A DNA stretch of 64,000 bases from Sapria himalayana (Eukaryota > Streptophyta > Magnoliopsida > Malpighiales > Rafflesiaceae): NCBI GenBank assembly GCA_029783825.1, contig JAREIK010001723.1:1407257-1471256 (forward strand), written 5' to 3'. Under the pieces are notes generated by a model, which did no database searches, was not told the origin of the DNA, and was given only the letters and a program-made list of their open reading frames with translations. The position numbers were made by a program, and so were the translations under genes. Shown in pieces: positions 24,780-36,800 of the stretch. Each line of letters starts with the position of its first letter. Position 1 is the stretch's first letter.

Positions 24780-25653
24780 AGACGCCCCTCGCCCATCTCT
24801 CTTCGCTCGTCTGCCCTCACTCTCGCCCCTCTTTACACCGCCCTTCTCCTCGTGGACCTTCATCGAGCTCCACGATGGAGCTCAAGGAGCTCCAATGAGC
24901 TCTAGCGAGCTCGACGTGAATTCGAGGAGCTCCATCGTGCTCCACGATGGACCTAAAGGAGCTCCACGATGAAGCTCGAGGTAACTCCAGCGAGCTCAAC
25001 ATGGAGCTTCAGTGAGCTCGACAAGGAGCTCAGTCGAGCTCAAAGTGGAGCTCGATGATAGATCTCCTGTGAAAAAGCTCGCCGAGCTCTAGAGAGCTTG
25101 ACATGGAGCTTCGATGAGTTTGACGTCGAGGAGCTTCGGCGAGCTCCACAATAGAGCTCCAGTGAGCTTCTAAGTGGAGCTACGTCGAGCTGAAAGATGG
25201 AGCTACAGTGAGCTCCTTCATGGAGCTCGACGATGGAGCTCGACGGAGCTCCTTGAGCTCCATATCAAGCTTGGTAGAGATCAACGAGCTCTTTCGTGGA
25301 GCTCCGTCAAGCTCCACGTCGAGCTCGATGGAGATCCACGAAAGAGCACGTTGAGCTCCAGAGAGCTAGACATGGAGCTCGAAGAGCTCAAGCAAGCTCG
25401 ACGTGGAGCTTCAATGAGCTCCTTCGTGAAGCTTATTGAGCTCTGTCGGGCTCCATCGAACTCGAAGTGGAGGTCGTTGGAGCTCGACGATGAAGTTTGA
25501 TGGAGATCCACGAAGGAGCTTATGTGTTATAATAATTCAGTGCAACAAAAATCAATTATTTAAGAGCTTGGTGTACTTTTTTTTTTTAATATTAAAATTT
25601 TATTAAAATTTTTTAAATATTTTCTTAGGAGTACACCAAATCATAATTCTGCC
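24780..25653. mobile_element. GAGCTC-array element, right end preserved
   Basis: 24,785-25,520 repeats the core style of element 1: CCCCTCGCCC-like words, then dozens of GAGCTC palindromes spaced roughly 9-20 bases apart with GACGTG/CACGATG linkers. The right arm ends GTACACCAAATCATAATTCTGCC at 25,631-25,653. Read inward this is GGCAGAATTATGATTTGG, the same terminal consensus as elements 1 and 2. No matching left terminus or target duplication was found, so the left part is lost or rearranged. Confidence 0.6.
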
Positions 25654-25659
25654 TAAATA

Positions 25660-25785
25660 TTTTATGTTTTTATATACTTTTTTTAAATATTAAAATTTTG
25701 ATTACTTTTTTTAAATATTAAAATTTTGATTACTTTTTTTAAATATTGTTTAACTAGTACACCACTATATAATTCTTTCAACATT
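25660..25785. repeat. Tandem AT repeat plus another element end
   Basis: ACTTTTTTTAAATATTAAAA recurs three times with a ~34-bp period. It is followed by GTACACCACTATATAATTCTTTC, which again resembles the inward-facing terminus of the Mutator-like family and suggests nested copies. Confidence 0.5.
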
Positions 25786-25954
25786 TTTAAGCAGCCAAAT
25801 CCTATAGAAATTCTTTATATATAATCATTGAAAATTTTATTTTCATAAAAGTTAGTCATTAGTGAGACTAGAGGAGAATAAATTTTACTAAATTAGTGAA
25901 CTTTTTTTTTTGTACATTTATTAAATTAATAAGAAAAATATAAAAAATTTTAAA

Positions 25955-26473
25955 GGGAAATTGTGTTTTGATGCACCAAACACAAAATATTAATATTTTA
26001 GTATACCTGATTTTTCATAAAAAAATATACCATATTCTATATAATTAAATTCATGTCACCAAATTTTTTATAATTTAAAAAAAGTGCACCATACTCAAAA
26101 ATAAATAAATTTTGTTACATCAAACTTTTTATAATTATAAACAAGTTCACCAGATTCTAAAATAATTAAGTTTAGTTGTACTAAAATTCATTAACTCAAT
26201 TTTACCATTCGAAATTTAGAAATAAAAATAAAATTTAATTATTTCATTAATTAATATTGAATATCATAAAAATAATTAAGTCAGACCAAGGGGGCAACGT
26301 GAGATTTAAACTGATATCCTTTAAGTGCCAAAGCTGAGCAAACCACTCGGTCACACATATATTTTCAGACTATAAGCAACCTGATTTAAATACTTAATTA
26401 TAAATAAAAATATATGAAAACACATATATAAATATATATAGATATAAAAACATATATAAATCATCAAACATAC

Positions 26474-26504
<31 letters not shown>

Positions 26505-26585
26505 ATTATACCTAACAATATACATATATTTATATATAATTATATATCAATACACACACACACACACAAATATATGTTTATATAG

Positions 26586-26632
<47 letters not shown>

Positions 26633-27053
26633 TGTCGATTTATATATGTATATATATATATATAATATGTGTTTCCATATATTTTTCATTTATATATAAG
26701 TATTTCAATTTGCTACCATGCATAAGCATACATGTGATTGAGTGGCTTGCTCTATTTTGGGATTTAATTGACATGTGTTCAAACCACATGTCGACCATGT
26801 TTTAAAATTTATTATTTTAACTTGATTTCCAATGTCAATTAATGTAATTAATTTAAATTTTATTTATTTCCAAAATTCACAGGACAAAATTGAGTTAATA
26901 AATTTAGTACACCAAAACTTAATTATTTTAAAATCTAGTATATATATTTTTTAATTATAAGTTTGATGTACCAAAACTTAATTTTTTTTTAGAATTTAGT
27001 ATAATTTTTTTTAAACTTATGAAAATTTTAGTGCACCAATACATAATTCTCCC
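25955..27053. mobile_element. Long-TIR Mutator-like non-autonomous element 2
   Basis: Perfect 9-bp target duplication AATTTTAAA at 25,946-25,954 and 27,054-27,062. Termini GGGAAATTGTGTTTTGATGC and, from the right, GGGAGAATTATGTATTGG. The arms are very long (about 400 bp), diverged, and meet at an AT/CA-repeat centre (26,430-26,680; (AT)n at 26,588-26,629). Each arm carries TTTTGGTGTACTAAA-type words, TTCATTAACTCAATTTT and a tRNA-like segment (26,280-26,345 on minus; 26,730-26,800 on plus). No coding capacity. Confidence 0.85.
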
Positions 27054-27448
27054 AATTTTAAATATCAAAAATATCATTTTATGTGATATATAATTATGTA
27101 TTTATTTTTGAAAGATTTAATTACTATTTTTTGAAAAGATAATACTCTTTTTGACTCTGCCTCTCTCCCCTCTTTTTTATCTTTTTCTCCATCTTCTCTC
27201 TCCCTATCTTCATTCCTCCTCTCTCTCTCTCTATGTCCTCTCTCCCATCTTTTTTATGTGTTATATTATGTAATAAGTGAATTATTATGATATATAGTTT
27301 TTTTTGTGATATTTAGTTTATGTTTTTTTATGGTGGCACACATTCTATGAGATGTCTCATATACTTTTGGTTATTATATAAGAGTAGTATTTGTATGATT
27401 ATATTAGTTAAGTATGAATATTTGTTATTTTATGTAATATTAATTGAT

Positions 27449-27868
27449 AGAAGTGTCAAACGGGCCGGCCCGGCACGACACGACCCGACCCGTTTTTTTA
27501 GGGCACATTCGTGCTACCGTGCCTGGCCCGGCACGGTTTAAAAATAGCCGAGCCCGACACGGCCCGTAGGGACGGCGGGCCATGCCATGCCTTGCCTGGC
27601 CCGCTCGGGCTTGCCTGTCCGAGCGGTTCGGGATAAGGGAAGACCGCGGGTCGGGTCGAATCAGACCCGACCCGCGGTCTTTTTTTTGCGGGAGGGGCTT
27701 CCTGGGATCGGGCTCATGGGACACCCGGCACGGGACTGACCTGTGCCGGGGTGTCGTGCCGCGTGCCGAACCGTGCCGGGTCAGGCACGGCACGGCACGG
27801 CACGCGCCTAACCCGGGCACGGAATTTTTACGTGCCGGGCCGGCCCGGCCCGGCCCGATTGACACATG
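27449..27868. mobile_element. GC-rich TIR element with 11-bp target duplication
   Basis: TATTAATTGAT occurs at 27,438-27,448 and 27,869-27,879, directly flanking a 420-bp GC-rich block. Termini: AGAAGTGTCAAACGGGCCGG and, from the right, CATGTGTCAATCGGGCCGG. The centre has a perfect 18-bp inverted repeat with a 6-base loop (27,640-27,657 and 27,664-27,681; arm AAGACCGCGGGTCGGGTC). The arms outside it are loosely complementary (GGCACGGC-type words), so the element is a near foldback. It encodes nothing credible. Confidence 0.85.
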
Positions 27869-27879
27869 TATTAATTGAT

Positions 27880-29350
27880 TATTTGTGTAAGGAAAGAGTA
27901 GATCATATGGACATGTGCATGAGACATGGGTGAGGGTTCAAAACCTTAGAAGGGAGAGGCACACCACTATATGTGGACCACCACTATCACACATACACTG
28001 TATTCGATAGGAAACAAGAATTACAAAGATAGACATTGATGCACACACACACACACACACATACAGAGAGAGTCTCAATTACCATTGCCATATTCTAATA
28101 ATGAGAAGAACAATAGTATCATGAATTCTACTGACTTTAAGTTGAAAATGGGCAAAATCTATTTTTGGTTTCATTCGAAACCATAATTCTTGTATGGCCA
28201 GGGCATAACTTGATTTATCCTAAATTAGGGTTTCAAATTAAAACCTTAATTTTGCTAATTGTTTTTCATAGAGGATTTATAGATTATTTCTAATTATTAT
28301 ATTTGAAAACCAAAATTACTCAGAGTGGCATACTAGCCATAATAAAGATATGAGTAGGAGAGCCTAAATTGAGTGTTCACACTACAAGATGATGAGCTAT
28401 ATGTAAGACAACCATTACATATATCATTTTCATGATAGATCATAAGTACTTTTTATTTTTTAGATATTTCATAAAATGATAAAAATATAGTTTGATAAAA
28501 ATATTTTAAAAGAAAGAAATAATAATACATTATAATGCATATATGGTATATTCAATACTTATTTCATAGATCACTAGATTATACATTAGACATTATATGT
28601 CAGCACATCATCATCTAGTAAAGTTATGGAAAAGAAGTATGTACATTTCATCGAGATAGTTTGAATACTCATACTTTTGAGAATAATTTCAAAATATTCT
28701 TGGGGAGATAATGTTTATACTATAATATATTTTATTAATCAAATATCTTTTTTTGTTTTTTTAAATATGTACTCTTTTATATTTTATATTTTAGAAAGAT
28801 ATTATTTAGTTTACCTCCTAAAATTTATGGTTGTACTTGCTTTGTCCTCAGTCTTTTCCCATTATAGGCTAAGTTAGCATCTGTGATTTTAGATACATTT
28901 TCTTTAGATATTCTAGTACCAAATGAAAATACCAATATTTTTTACTAGACTTATAAAATTTTATTGACTATTGATATTACTTTTTTTAGTAGACTCATTT
29001 TAACATAGGAAAAGTTTGAATCTAAAATGTATACTTGAACTAATTACTTTTTATTTCTCATCGTAATCTCACATGGACCACCAATTAGTAGAGAGAGTCA
29101 CTAATTGACTATATCTAAACAAGTTGGTACATAATAAGATATCATACTCATTGAATCATATCTACCAATAAATATATATCGGGTTGATTGTAGAGTGAGT
29201 GAGATTTCCCATAAAGACAAATCTCCTTTATATCCAGATGACAAAATAATCTATGAGTCTTCTTTAGTACATGCACATGTTGAGCCAAAAATTGAGAGAC
29301 TTGATCATCTATAACTTATTAGTCTATACTATGAGAAAGAGATATACTCA
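27880..29350. other. Unrecognised internal retrotransposon DNA
   Basis: AT-rich with a (CA)n microsatellite at 28,042-28,061. Presumably the decayed gag/integrase part of the copia element, but I cannot support any domain here. Confidence 0.4.
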
Positions 29351-29399
29351 GCCAACACAAACTAGAGATGAACCTACTAAGAAGTAAGATAATCCTATA

Positions 29400-30720
29400 A
29401 CTAGCACCTCTAATATTGAATTTCTTATTGCTTTCTAGAATAGATAGAAGAATCGTACTCAATATCCTATTTTATTACTTGTGTCATACCCTCTTATTTT
29501 TCATTTTTTGCATTAATTATTATTTTACTTTATTGTGCTAGGATACCTAAATATTTTTTAAAGATAATGAGTCAAAGCTTTATTGTTAGATACAAGTGGG
29601 TGTTGCATCTTCACTATGAAGAATAATAGACATGAAAGAGGATCACCTTCAAGTGAGACTTGTTGAGGGGGTTACATAAGTACTTGGAGGTGCTTATGGA
29701 GTAGCTATTTGGATTTAAAGCATCAAAATTAAATATATTTTATAGAATGAGGGAGATATTAGTAGTAGTCACTGAGAATCTAGTTTGTACGATTTGTACA
29801 AGCAAGCAACAAATTTGGGTTACACACGTATATTATAGATTTTTCCTTGTGATTTCAAAGGAGCATTAATGACATGGTGATTTTTCTGATTATATATAAT
29901 GATGACGTTCTGATTATGTAAGATGACTAGATGGAACCTACTCAACAAAAATAGTATCTTCAATCATAATTCAAGATGAAGAACCTTATTAGATTCTTAT
30001 ACTTTCTTGACATAGAGGTAGTTTATCATTTTATCATAAAGAAGGTATGCGTGTAATAATTTTATAGAGGTTAAAATTTTAGGGCGTCCAAGAAAAAATA
30101 CACTTATTGATTCAGATATTAAATTTATTTTTAAAGCAACGTCTCTAGTTGATTTTACATACTAAGGTATATGTAGTTAGCCATATACCTTAGTTATCTT
30201 CACATACTAAGAATCTTTCTAACAAGACCATATATGATTATAACAATACTAAGGTATAAATAGTATCTTCATATACCTTAGTTATCTGATTATAACAAGA
30301 CCATATATAGTGTATGTAGTTAGTATAATTAATTCTTTCTAAGAATTTTTTTCAACAAGTTCACCTTGAGATAGATCTTCACATACTAAGGTATATGAAA
30401 AAATCTTCATGAATCAATATCTCTTTCAATAATCACGGGTATTTGCAGGTAGCCATATATTCAGATTCAAGTTTGACACTAACATATACTAAGAGAAGGT
30501 CAATAATATAGTTTTGTATTTTTTTTAGAAGTAATCTTGTCCCTTAGAAATCCAAGAAGTATGAAATTATTTTTAGACCCAATATAAACGAAGAGTTTAG
30601 AGTGATGTAGATAATCACTTATATTTGTCTTTGGATGTGGCACCAACTCAAGGAGACTAGGTATCTACTTTCTTCTCGCATTACTATTTATTATGATAGT
30701 CACTCATTAAGATATTATAT
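29400..30720 (+). pseudogene. Degenerate Ty1/copia RT and RNase H
   Basis: Mixed-frame translation gives VIFLIIYNDDVLIM near 29,880 (from 'LIVYVDDIVI'), then FKMKNLIRFLYFLDIEV near 29,965-30,015 ('FEMKDLGxLxYFLGIEV'), and YHFIIKK. Near 30,530-30,660, VP.KSKKYEIIF, EEFRVM and WHQLKET correspond to RNase H 'SKKQxVVxxSSxEAEYRxM' and 'xWLxxLL'. There are many stops, and short local duplications of CATACTAAGGTATATG at 30,150-30,400. Confidence 0.65.
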
Positions 30721-31099
30721 TATATATATATATGACTTCTTTTTTTAGAGAAAAAAACTATAATGAAACTATTACTATAATATATATTCTAACATCAAAG
30801 CAACCAATGTATATCTTCAAAAAATTCTTGAAGTGACCCAATTTTAATTTTTTTTCCTCAAAGCTTGGTGTGATAGAACTCTATCCTCCAGCTTGAGGTG
30901 AGAGTGGGTGTGTTGCAATTGATATATTCATGTTTGTTTTCTTTTATGTTATATGTTTTGATGAAAAGACTAAATATTTGAGATGTTCCAATCACTTTGT
31001 CTCATTATATAAGGGTAATATTTGTGTAATTATATTTTTTTTCAAAAATAGTACAATTATATTGATTGGTTATTTCCTACTTATGTGAGCTAATATCTA

Positions 31100-32080
31100 A
31101 CATAAACAATTCTTCCTAATAGCAAAATTAGATATTAATTTTAAATATTTACATTGGGGGGGGATTGTGAGATGTAGATATTGTTTAGTAAGAGAATGAT
31201 ATGACCCAAAATTTATTATGTGATAGGTGAAAAATTTATACACTACATATATACACCAAGGAATCATGTCAAGTATGTGAAAAATTCTTATAGTACATGT
31301 AATTTTGTGCAGTAGGAAAATACTTGAGAGAGTGATGGAGAGAAGAGAGAGAAAGGGAGGGAAGAGAGAGGGAGGAAAGAGATAGGGAAGAAGTTATGTG
31401 ATAGTAATGAAGAGTAATTTACACACGAGTTTTGGTGGATGGCACGATTATGTTTTAGGGGTTGGTGAAAAATATAATTACTATGATACAAATGAATTTT
31501 TCATAATTACCAATCGGGGAAAGATAAATTTATGAAAAAAAAAATCTTTTATCCATTTGTTTTCCCAATAACTCCTTTTCTTTCTCTTTTCTACTCCCTC
31601 CCTCTCTCGATTCTGCCCTCTCTCTCTCTCTCTCTATTTTCTCTTTCTCACCCCCCTTCTCTCTAGCTCTCTCCATCCCTCTAATATACTCATGCATAAA
31701 CACATGTGCACATAAACACATGAATATTATTTGAAGTAAATGCATAAAGTCAAACATGTAAAAAGGGGTAAATATAATTTGTAAACATATAAGCAAGAGA
31801 GGGAGAATGAGGGAGCAAGAGAGGGAGAATGAGGGAGCAAGAGAGGGGAGAAGGGGTTAAGAGAGAGAGAGAGTAGAGAGATGAAGAGAGATCGAGGAAG
31901 AGAGAGAGAGAGAGAGAGAGAAGAGGAAGGGAGTGAGATAGAGAGAGGGGAATAGAAAAAGATAACAATAGAGAAAGAAGAAAGAGAGTGAGAGAAAGAG
32001 AGAGAAATAGAGGACATGAAGAAAACTAGATAGAAAGAGAGGAATATAAGGAAAGATAAGAGAGAGAGAGAGAGAGACAG
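31100..32080. repeat. GA/CT-rich low-complexity region
   Basis: 31,310-31,400 and 31,795-32,080 are GAGAGG-rich on the plus strand; 31,560-31,680 is CTCTCT-rich. The Ser/Leu-rich minus-strand frames here are repeat artefacts. A run of eight or more G lies near 31,157. Confidence 0.75.
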
Positions 32081-32585
32081 AGTGTGTGTGAATTTTTATT
32101 TCTTGCAATTCATAAGAGATGAAAAGGAAAAAAAAGTTTTAAAATGTATTGTAACCTCTCTTATATTGAACCTATGGGGTTTGTGTGTACCTAGCCAGCA
32201 GGTGTGTACTTTAGGTTTGTCACAACAAATTCACTTGTATTTTGCTTCAATATCAAAGAAACCAAATTGAAAACATTTCAATGAGTCTCAATGTTCTGAA
32301 ATAATTTCAAAGCTTAATAGGATAAATTTCCGAGTAAATGTGAAGGTTCCATTCGAAAGGTGTGAGACAATCGAGAGTAGATCTTGAAATGTTATGCCTT
32401 GATGTCTGAAGAAGCTAAGGAAAAGATATCTTGAGCCATATTGGTCGATATATCAAACTTGAAGATATGCTCTGCATCTGGATTGACAACATGCGCAGTA
32501 CAAAACTTTCTATACCATCATCTCTCACCAATGCCAAAGTGAAAAACAATGCCTCCATTCTATCAATTTTGGACATAGATTTGAG

Positions 32586-33215
32586 GAGGAATTGTGTTTT
32601 GGTACACTCCCCATTAAATATTTAAAAAAATTAGAACCTAACTTTTTATAATTGTAAAAAAAGGTATCAAACTTTTAATAAATTAAAATTTAGTGAACTC
32701 AAATAGAGTAATATTGAATTACCCTTAACAAATTTCCTCGCCCCTTGCCCTCTCCATTGAGCTCCTGTAGTTCATTTTTGAGCTCCTAGAGCTCATCTTT
32801 GATCTCCACGAATTCTTGGAGCTCGATGATGAGCTTGTTGAGCTCAACAATGAGCTTCAGAAGCTCGTAAAGCTTGCCGACAAGCTCTTAGAAGCTAGAT
32901 GATAACCTCCTGGAGCTTCGCGATGCCCTCTTGGTGACGAGCTCTTTGTGCTCGACGATTAGCTTCAAAAGCTCGACAAATAGCTCCGGAAGCTCGATGG
33001 AGAGGGCAAGGGGCAAGGGGTGAGGAACAAGGGCGAGGAGCTTTGGGTGAGGGGGAGGGAAGAGTTTAGTTGGTTATGTTTTAATTTGTTAAGGATAATT
33101 TGGTTTTACTCTATTTGAGTTCAACTAGTTTAAATTTGTTAATAGTTTGATGCACTTTTTTATAATTATAAAAAGTTAGTTTACTTTTTTTTAAGGCATC
33201 CTGAAAGGTTATTCT
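32586..33215. mobile_element. Mutator-like GAGCTC element inside the pogo-like gene
   Basis: The left end AGGAATTGTGTTTTGGTACAC fits the family terminus. The arms are inverted: TAACTTTTTATAATTGTAAA then TAGTGAACTCAAATAGAGTA on the left, matched in reverse at about 33,110-33,185. The core (32,735-33,055) has CCTCGCCCCTTGCCC, then an array of GAGCTC/AGCTCGAC words, then GGGCAAGGGG. It interrupts the transposase between the HTH domain and the DDE part. The right terminus is altered, and no clean 9-bp duplication was found. Confidence 0.65.
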
Positions 33216-33490
33216 ATTTGGTTGCTCTATTAGAGTGCATCGAGGTTTGCCTTTATCAATGTTACTCTATTAGATTGCATCAAGGTTTGTCATTTATAGA
33301 TGATGCTCCTTCATGGAGAGTAGTAAAAGTCAACAAGTATGTTCCAGAATTGTTGGCAGTGTTAACAATTTATATGTGATTATCTAGTAATATGACCTTG
33401 AGAATGTTTACAATATGGATGAGATTGGCTTGTTTTTCTATTTTCTCTTGAGATATAGCCTTTTTATTCCAAGCGAGGACATTTTAACCA

Positions 33491-33817
33491 TGTTGTATTA
33501 GAACATATTATCCTTACTTCAACAAGAATTATAGAGAAGAGCTTTAAGAAGAAGAGAGTATCTGAGAAGAAGAAGAAGAATCGCGATAGATTACCAAGAG
33601 TGTAAAACTACAGTAATCAATAAAAATGACACTTAACTATATCAATAAAAAATAGAGTTTATATATGAAGCACGACATCCAGAAAAATTAAAACTACTTT
33701 TAATAATTTACAACGTGACAGACATGTTTATTGAATGAGAGACAGAGAGGGTATATAGGTAATTTCACCAAGAATAGAGCCCAATACAGCAAACATAAAC
33801 AAATCCCAATGCCAACA
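33491..33817 (-). repeat. 3' LTR of copia element
   Basis: Pairs with 38,080-38,407; on the coding strand it starts TGTTGGCATTGGG and ends TACAACA. Confidence 0.92.
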
Positions 33818-33819
33818 AT

Positions 33820-36800
33820 CTTTCTCACTTGATGTAGTTGGTACGAGTCCTAGCATCTTCTGTAAGTATACCAATTTTTTTTAGGTAGAGGCTTGGTGAA
33901 AATATCCACCATTCTTTAGTTCTATAAAATATTAATTTATTCTCATTAGTCTCAATTGCAGATTTAATAAGTGGTATTTAAGACCTATATATTTTTTTCG
34001 ACTATGTATTTAATATTACTTCCTATGGATATAGTCAATTGATTGTCACATAGTATGTCAGTCGGGTCTTTCAAGGATTCATCCAAATTAGTCAATAATT
34101 TTTTTTATCCACAAGGCTTGAGATGTGGCTATTGAAGCATAAACATATTCAGCTTCAGTGGTGGATAGGGCAACCATGGATTACTTCTTATATAGCCAAG
34201 AAACAGCCACAATTCCTAGGATAAAGACATCCAGAAGTACTTCAATAGTCTTCTGGGCAACTTCCCCAGTCACTATCACATTATCTAGATATTTTTATGT
34301 GAGTAGTTCTAGAGTACTTTAGACTTAAGTCTAAAATTCCTTTTAAATATCATAAGACTTTTTTTGAAGCACCAAGGTATATATGATTGGGTGCATGCAT
34401 GAATCGAGACAGAAGGTGTATAGAAAATACTATGTTAGGTCGGGTGGCTGAAGCATATAGGACACCATTGATTAGGCTTCTGTATGATTTCCCATTAACT
34501 ATTCTGCCTTGACCAGAAATTAGTTTCTAGTTCACAACTAGAGGTGTAGAAACCAATTTACCACCACTCATGCTATGGTTTTTTAGTATAGTCTGAATGT
34601 ATCTTGATTGGGATACTGATACTCCATTTGAGTCTTGAAAAATTTCAAGTCTTAAAAAGTGTTTTAGTTTTCCTAGGTCTGACATTTCATACCTATTTTG
34701 CATGTCTCAGCTACATGATTATATTAATTCTAATTTATTACTTGTAAAGATTATTTCATCTACATAGATTGACACAATCAATATCTCAGAGTTTTAAGTC
34801 CTTTTAATGTAAAGTGTTAGTTCACTCATACTATGTTTGAATCTTTGATTCGACAAGTAGGAGTTTATTTTTTGAACCAAGTATGAGGAGCTTGTTTCAA
34901 CCCATAAAGAGCCTTGTTTAATTTATATACACAGTGCTCAGCTCCTTATTTTACAAACCAAAGAAGTTATTCTACATAAATCTCCTACTTGAGTTTACCA
35001 TTTAAGAAGACTGATTTAATGTCTAGTTGGAATAGATCCCAACCTTTTTGTTCAGCAAAGGCTATTAGAAATCTCACAATTTCTAGCATTGCTACTAGAG
35101 CAAAGGTTTCTAAGTAGTTTGTTCCAGCCTTTTAGGAATACCCTTCCGCTATTAGATTGGCCTTGTATAGAGGCTGATTAGTATTTGGTTGTGTTTTAAT
35201 TTTAAAACAACCATTTGACTCCAATGCTATGTTTATTTGGGGGCCGGTCTACTAAGGTCTAAGTGTGGTTTTTTTCTATGATAGACATTTCTATCTTCGT
35301 AGCATCAACCCATAATTGATGCTTTACTGCCTCTTCATAGTTGAGTGACTCAACTGAGGAGTAATTACATCTCTGATATATATCATCCAAGGACTTGTAT
35401 TTGACTAGTGTGACTATATCATTACTCTTTCCTAAGTCTGACTAGGACTCAGAAGGGGAACTGGAAATGTATCTTGGCTTGCCATTTATGCTATCACTTA
35501 TGGAAAGCTCTAAATTCCAACTTTGCATATCAGTAGTTTGCTCATCAGAATTTTGCAAATTTCTTCCTATTTAGCATTTTCATCAATAATGATATCTCTG
35601 CTCAACATAAATATCTTGGTTTCTAGTGATTTAAGTCTTGGACTGCAGACTATATCCAACTAGAATACATTTTAGACTCTTAGAGTATAATTTTGTTTTC
35701 GTAGATTTATGTATGTGGAGTAGCACACACTCCCAAATACTTTGTGATGTTTTACATTTGATTTCCTCCCACTCCAAGCCTGTAATGGAGTGAGATTATC
35801 TAAGCCCTAGTAGGGCATCTATTGAGCAAGTACACTGCATAATTTACAGCTTTTGCCCAATAGTGTTTAGGTAGGTGTTTTTCATTTAAGATAGTTCTGG
35901 CCATTTCCATCACACTCATGTTTCTCCTCTCCACAATGCCATTTTGTTGTGGAGAGTAAGAAGTAGTTAAGTATCTGTGAATTCTTCTCTATTCACAAAA
36001 TTATTGAATTCTGTGAGAAAAAATTTTCACCTTTATCTGTTTTAAGTGATTTACACTTAGGCCAGATTGCCTTTCTATTAGGGGTAGAAGTTTCTTGAAG
36101 CAATCAAGTACTTCAAACTTGTGTTTCAAGAAGCATACCCACATATGTCTTGTGCAATCATAGCCTAACAAAAAAAACTAGCTGCTGTTAGACAAGGATT
36201 GGACTGACATGGGTCCACATATGTCTGTATGAATCATTTCCAGAGACTAGGATGCTTTCTAAGCAGAGTCCTTTGGAAAGCTTTGTCTGGACTACTTTCC
36301 TACAGCACATTCTTCACATACATAAGTGGGAATGTTTAGGTTTGAGGGTACACCTCTCACAAGCTGATTTTAAAAATGATTTTTTAAGCTTGTGTAATTG
36401 AGATGCCCAAATATTTTGTGCCGCAAGGATGTCTCTAATTTAGCATTCATAATCGATGCTTTTTTTACTATTAGATTGATGGTCAATGGAAAACTTTTCC
36501 CATTGGACATCTTTACTGTCTAGAGGTATTCATTTGATTCTCGATCAAATATGCGACACATATTACCTTAAAAAATCAATCTAAAACCTTTCTCCATTAA
36601 TTGCCTTACACTGAGGAGATTTTGGTCCAATGTTGGAACCAGTAGGGCATCTCTTATAATTTTTTCTTCTGTGAGTGTGGGAATAATGACTCTGCCATTT
36701 GCTTTTGCTTGGACAAGGTCACAGTTTCCTAATTTTACTTATGAATTTATTAATGTCTATAAATTCACAAAAATATCTTGATTTCCATACATGTGGTTTG

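Larger units (their letters stand above)
27259..31100 (+). mobile_element. Degenerate copia LTR retrotransposon, plus strand
   Basis: CTTGAGGTGAGAGTGGGTG followed by TGTTGCAATTG at 30,892-30,921 looks like a polypurine tract and 3' LTR start. The sequence from about 30,940 (GAGATGTTCC, ATTATATAAGGGTAATATTT, ATTGATTGGTTATTT) is matched by 27,345-27,450 (GAGATGTCTC, ATTATATAAGAGTAGTATTT) and resumes at about 27,871 (TTAATTGATTATTT). The 5' LTR is thus split by the GC-rich element. Between them is degenerate pol. Exact LTR ends and target duplication were not resolved. Confidence 0.45.

Noticed and set aside
23584..25511. Several Ser/Leu/Glu-rich frames such as repeated SSSSEL text
   Set aside because: GAGCTC arrays read as Glu-Leu or Ser-Ser on either strand; no protein family.
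27440..27878. 141- and 98-codon Arg/Gly/Pro-rich frames
   Set aside because: Lie wholly inside the GC-rich element with the 11-bp target duplication; GC content alone removes stops.
31530..32108. Ser/Leu-rich minus-strand frames
   Set aside because: Product of GA-rich low-complexity DNA.
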